NCBI GenBank assembly: GCA_934661735.1 | Contig: CAKUJN010000103.1 | Span: 1-6,791 of the forward strand | Direction: 5' to 3' | Source of the DNA: an uncultured Oscillospiraceae bacterium | GTDB taxonomy: Bacteria; Bacillota; Clostridia; Oscillospirales; Oscillospiraceae | Length of the DNA: 6,791 bases | Shown: piece by piece, positions 6,122 to 6,791 of the stretch | Layout: every line of letters starts with the position of its first letter | Position numbering within the stretch: position 1 is the stretch's first letter | Translations under genes and position numbers: made by a program | The notes under the pieces: generated by a model | Databases searched by the model: none | Seen by the model: only the letters and a program-made list of their open reading frames with translations | What the model was told of the DNA's origin: nothing

Positions 6122-6142
6122 TAGTAGTAAGCAGTCGTAGGG
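6122..6142 (+). promoter_or_regulatory. DnaA-trio-like unwinding element with GC cluster
   Basis: TAGTAGTAA (6122-6130) then GCAGTC and GTAGGG (to 6142). Read 3' to 5' from the GGG cluster it gives GAT GCT GAC GAA, one extra T, then GAT GAT. The B. subtilis element is a row of 3'-GAT-type triplets next to a GC cluster and DnaA boxes on the dnaN side, as here. The middle triplets are degenerate and the nearest box is 8 bases from GGG. Confidence 0.55.
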
Positions 6143-6150
6143 AAAACTTA

Positions 6151-6159
6151 TGTGGAAAA
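6151..6159 (-). promoter_or_regulatory. DnaA box TTTTCCACA
   Basis: Matches TTWTNCACA fully and TTATCCACA with one change. It is the box nearest the triplet element and dnaN. Confidence 0.65.
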
Positions 6160-6168
6160 CCTGATTTT

Positions 6169-6186
6169 TCCCTGAAATGACAGGGA
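6169..6186. repeat. Small hairpin inside the origin region
   Basis: TCCCTG, loop AAATGA, CAGGGA: a perfect 6-bp stem. On the plus strand it is followed after one G by five Ts, so it could act as a weak plus-strand terminator, or form a DNA hairpin inside oriC. Purpose uncertain. Confidence 0.4.
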
Positions 6187-6205
6187 GTTTTTATAAACAG
6201 GCGGT

Positions 6206-6214
6206 TGTGAAAAA
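6206..6214 (-). promoter_or_regulatory. DnaA box TTTTTCACA
   Basis: Full match to the relaxed consensus TTWTNCACA; two changes from TTATCCACA. Confidence 0.5.
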
Positions 6215-6223
6215 ATCAGACGC

Positions 6224-6232
6224 TTTTCAACA
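6224..6232 (+). promoter_or_regulatory. Weak DnaA box TTTTCAACA
   Basis: One change from TTWTNCACA. Supported mainly by the surrounding cluster. Confidence 0.35.
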
Positions 6233-6240
6233 GGTCATTT

Positions 6241-6249
6241 TGTGAAACA
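6241..6249 (-). promoter_or_regulatory. Weak DnaA box TGTTTCACA
   Basis: One change from TTWTNCACA (G at position 2). Supported mainly by clustering. Confidence 0.35.
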
Positions 6250-6261
6250 GTCGTTCAACAG

Positions 6262-6270
6262 TTGTCCACA
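6262..6270 (+). promoter_or_regulatory. DnaA box TTGTCCACA
   Basis: One change from TTATCCACA (position 3). The TCCACA half is intact. Confidence 0.55.
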
Positions 6271-6282
6271 GTGTAAACATAA

Positions 6283-6291
6283 ACATCCACA
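6283..6291 (+). promoter_or_regulatory. Weak DnaA box ACATCCACA
   Basis: The seven 3' bases match TTATCCACA; the first two differ. It lies 12 bases after the preceding box in the same orientation. Confidence 0.4.
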
Positions 6292-6297
6292 GATGGT

Positions 6298-6306
6298 TGT
6301 TGATAA
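6298..6306 (-). promoter_or_regulatory. DnaA box TTATCAACA
   Basis: One change from TTATCCACA (position 6). It is the outermost box, 22 bases from the start of the long repeat copy B. Confidence 0.5.
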
Positions 6307-6327
6307 AAATCTGGATGACAAAGACCG

Positions 6328-6666
6328 GTCCGGATTCACCGGACTTCCGTTGATGCGGCAACACCGCAGCTGTCGCTCCGCGGGCCCATTCTTTTCTGCC
6401 TTGCCAGAAAAGAATGGGGAGAAAAGAGGCGCTGGATGCGAATCGGGTTGTACCGCGGTGCCACAGAACGAGCCCGTCGAAGAACGCTGCGGCCAGCACA
6501 CGAGAATTTCTCTGCAAAGCTACACTACAGCGCCGCCTGCGTGGAAACAACGCTCCCATCGGAAACAGTTTCCACGCAAGAAAGATGGTAAAACACACTG
6601 CCGTGGAAATAACAGCGCATCTACGAATTCGCCGATGGTGCACAATATTTGTGTTCTATTGTAAAT
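6328..6666 (+). repeat. Long dispersed repeat, copy B
   Basis: Inverted partner of 989-1323. It opens with GTCCGG/CCGGAC (6328-6344), then a TGCGG/CCGCA stem, the 14-bp hairpin (6385-6418), a tail sharing AAAAGAGGCGCT with the other copies, the highly conserved core (6509-6561), a perfect 10-bp inverted repeat (GCGTGGAAAC at 6539-6548 with GTTTCCACGC at 6568-6577), and the end GTTCTATTGTAAAT. Open frames on both strands cross it, but their codon pattern does not suggest a protein. It stands where dnaA-proximal sequence would be expected. Confidence 0.88.
6385..6418 (+). repeat. CCCATTCTTTTCTG hairpin, copy 3 (variant stem)
   Basis: CCCATTCTTTTCTG (6385-6398), loop CCTTGC, CAGAAAAGAATGGG (6405-6418): a perfect 14-bp stem. 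The arm differs from copies 1 and 2, yet both sides changed together so pairing is intact. The loop matches that of copy 2. Confidence 0.9.
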
Positions 6667-6669
6667 CCT

Positions 6670-6697
6670 TGTAGGGGCGGGCGACTCTGTCCGCCCG
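6670..6697 (+). repeat. GTAGGGGC palindrome, copy 4
   Basis: TGTAG then GGGCGGGC (6675-6682), 6-base loop, GTCCGCCC (6689-6696): an 8-bp stem with one G-T wobble. It follows the end of long repeat copy B, as copy 3 follows copy A. Confidence 0.75.
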
Positions 6698-6717
6698 AAC
6701 CCGATTTCGGATATGTT

Positions 6718-6776
6718 TGTAGGGGCCGATGGCGAGCGCAGCCGTCAGCGACGAAGGAGCGCTACGGATGCGGCCC
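6718..6776 (+). repeat. GTAGGGGC palindrome, copy 5, with enlarged loop
   Basis: TGTAG and GGGCCG (6723-6728) pair with CGGCCC (6771-6776) across about 42 bases, where other copies have 4 to 6. The enlarged loop has its own inverted repeats (AGCGC 6735-6739 with GCGCT 6759-6763). CACCC/GGGTG (6776-6780, 6786-6790) follows up to the window end. No dnaA coding sequence is seen here. Confidence 0.5.
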
Positions 6777-6791
6777 ACCCCTTGCGGGTGC

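Larger units (their letters stand above)
6120..6310. other. oriC: Probable replication origin (oriC)
   Basis: This stretch upstream of dnaN is clearly AT-richer than its surroundings and holds seven 9-mers close to the DnaA box TTATCCACA, on both strands, within about 155 bases. On the dnaN side the last box (6151-6159) is followed, on the strand that reads towards dnaN, by a CCC cluster and then TAC/CTA triplets, the arrangement of the basal unwinding element in B. subtilis. The position next to dnaN in a dnaN-recF-gyrB cluster matches known Bacillota origins. None of the boxes is a perfect TTATCCACA, and dnaA itself is not in the window, so this is a strong inference rather than proof. Confidence 0.75.

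Noticed and set aside
6190..6215. dnaN promoter with a TTTATAAA-like -10 on the minus strand
   Set aside because: No acceptable -35 hexamer at 16-18 bases and the region is AT-rich with overlapping DnaA boxes, so the match is not convincing.
6227..6643. 138-residue open frame on the minus strand resembling a frame at 1035-1583 on the plus strand
   Set aside because: The similarity comes from the shared long repeat. An indel shifts the frame between copies and substitutions are not concentrated at third codon positions, so I treat it as non-coding.

Overview
The window holds the replication-initiation and gyrase gene block of a GC-rich Bacillota chromosome. All genes lie on the minus strand, in the order dnaN, yaaA (S4-domain protein), recF, remB (DUF370), gyrB, gyrA. 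The yaaA and remB genes inside this order are the classic Bacillota origin layout. The GC-rich coding sequence, the short GyrB (655 residues, without the enterobacterial insert) and the many hairpin repeats between genes suggest a clostridial lineage, perhaps Oscillospirales. That lineage call is an inference and was not checked against any database.

Layout, left to right: 1-368 is the start of gyrA, cut by the window edge. 369-1324 is a non-coding stretch of about 950 bp packed with structured repeats: three tandem units with a period of exactly 107 bp, a terminator-like hairpin on the plus strand, and a repeat of about 335 bp that stops 1 base from the gyrB stop codon. 1325-6075 is a compact five-gene run (gyrB, remB, recF, yaaA, dnaN) with two 4-base stop/start overlaps and a 1-base gap, so probably one operon read from dnaN towards gyrB. 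6076-6310 is an AT-richer stretch with a cluster of DnaA-box-like 9-mers and, on the dnaN side, a GGG cluster followed by TAG/TAA triplets like the unwinding element of Bacillus subtilis oriC. I read this as the likely oriC. 6328-6666 is a second copy of the 335-bp repeat in inverted orientation, followed by two GTAGGGGC palindromes up to the window end. No dnaA coding sequence is visible, so if dnaA is the next gene it starts at least 715 bp from dnaN.

The genes work together: DnaN is the sliding clamp, RecF a DNA-gap repair ATPase that acts with RecO and RecR, and GyrB and GyrA form the supercoiling topoisomerase. YaaA and RemB are small proteins that usually travel with this cluster. The coding part is ordinary. 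What deserves a second look is the non-coding part: a modular family of short hairpins whose stems change on both sides while staying paired, arranged in tandem and as a large inverted pair around dnaN-gyrB and next to the probable origin. Two positions linked to quinolone response in gyrase also carry residues unlike those of E. coli.
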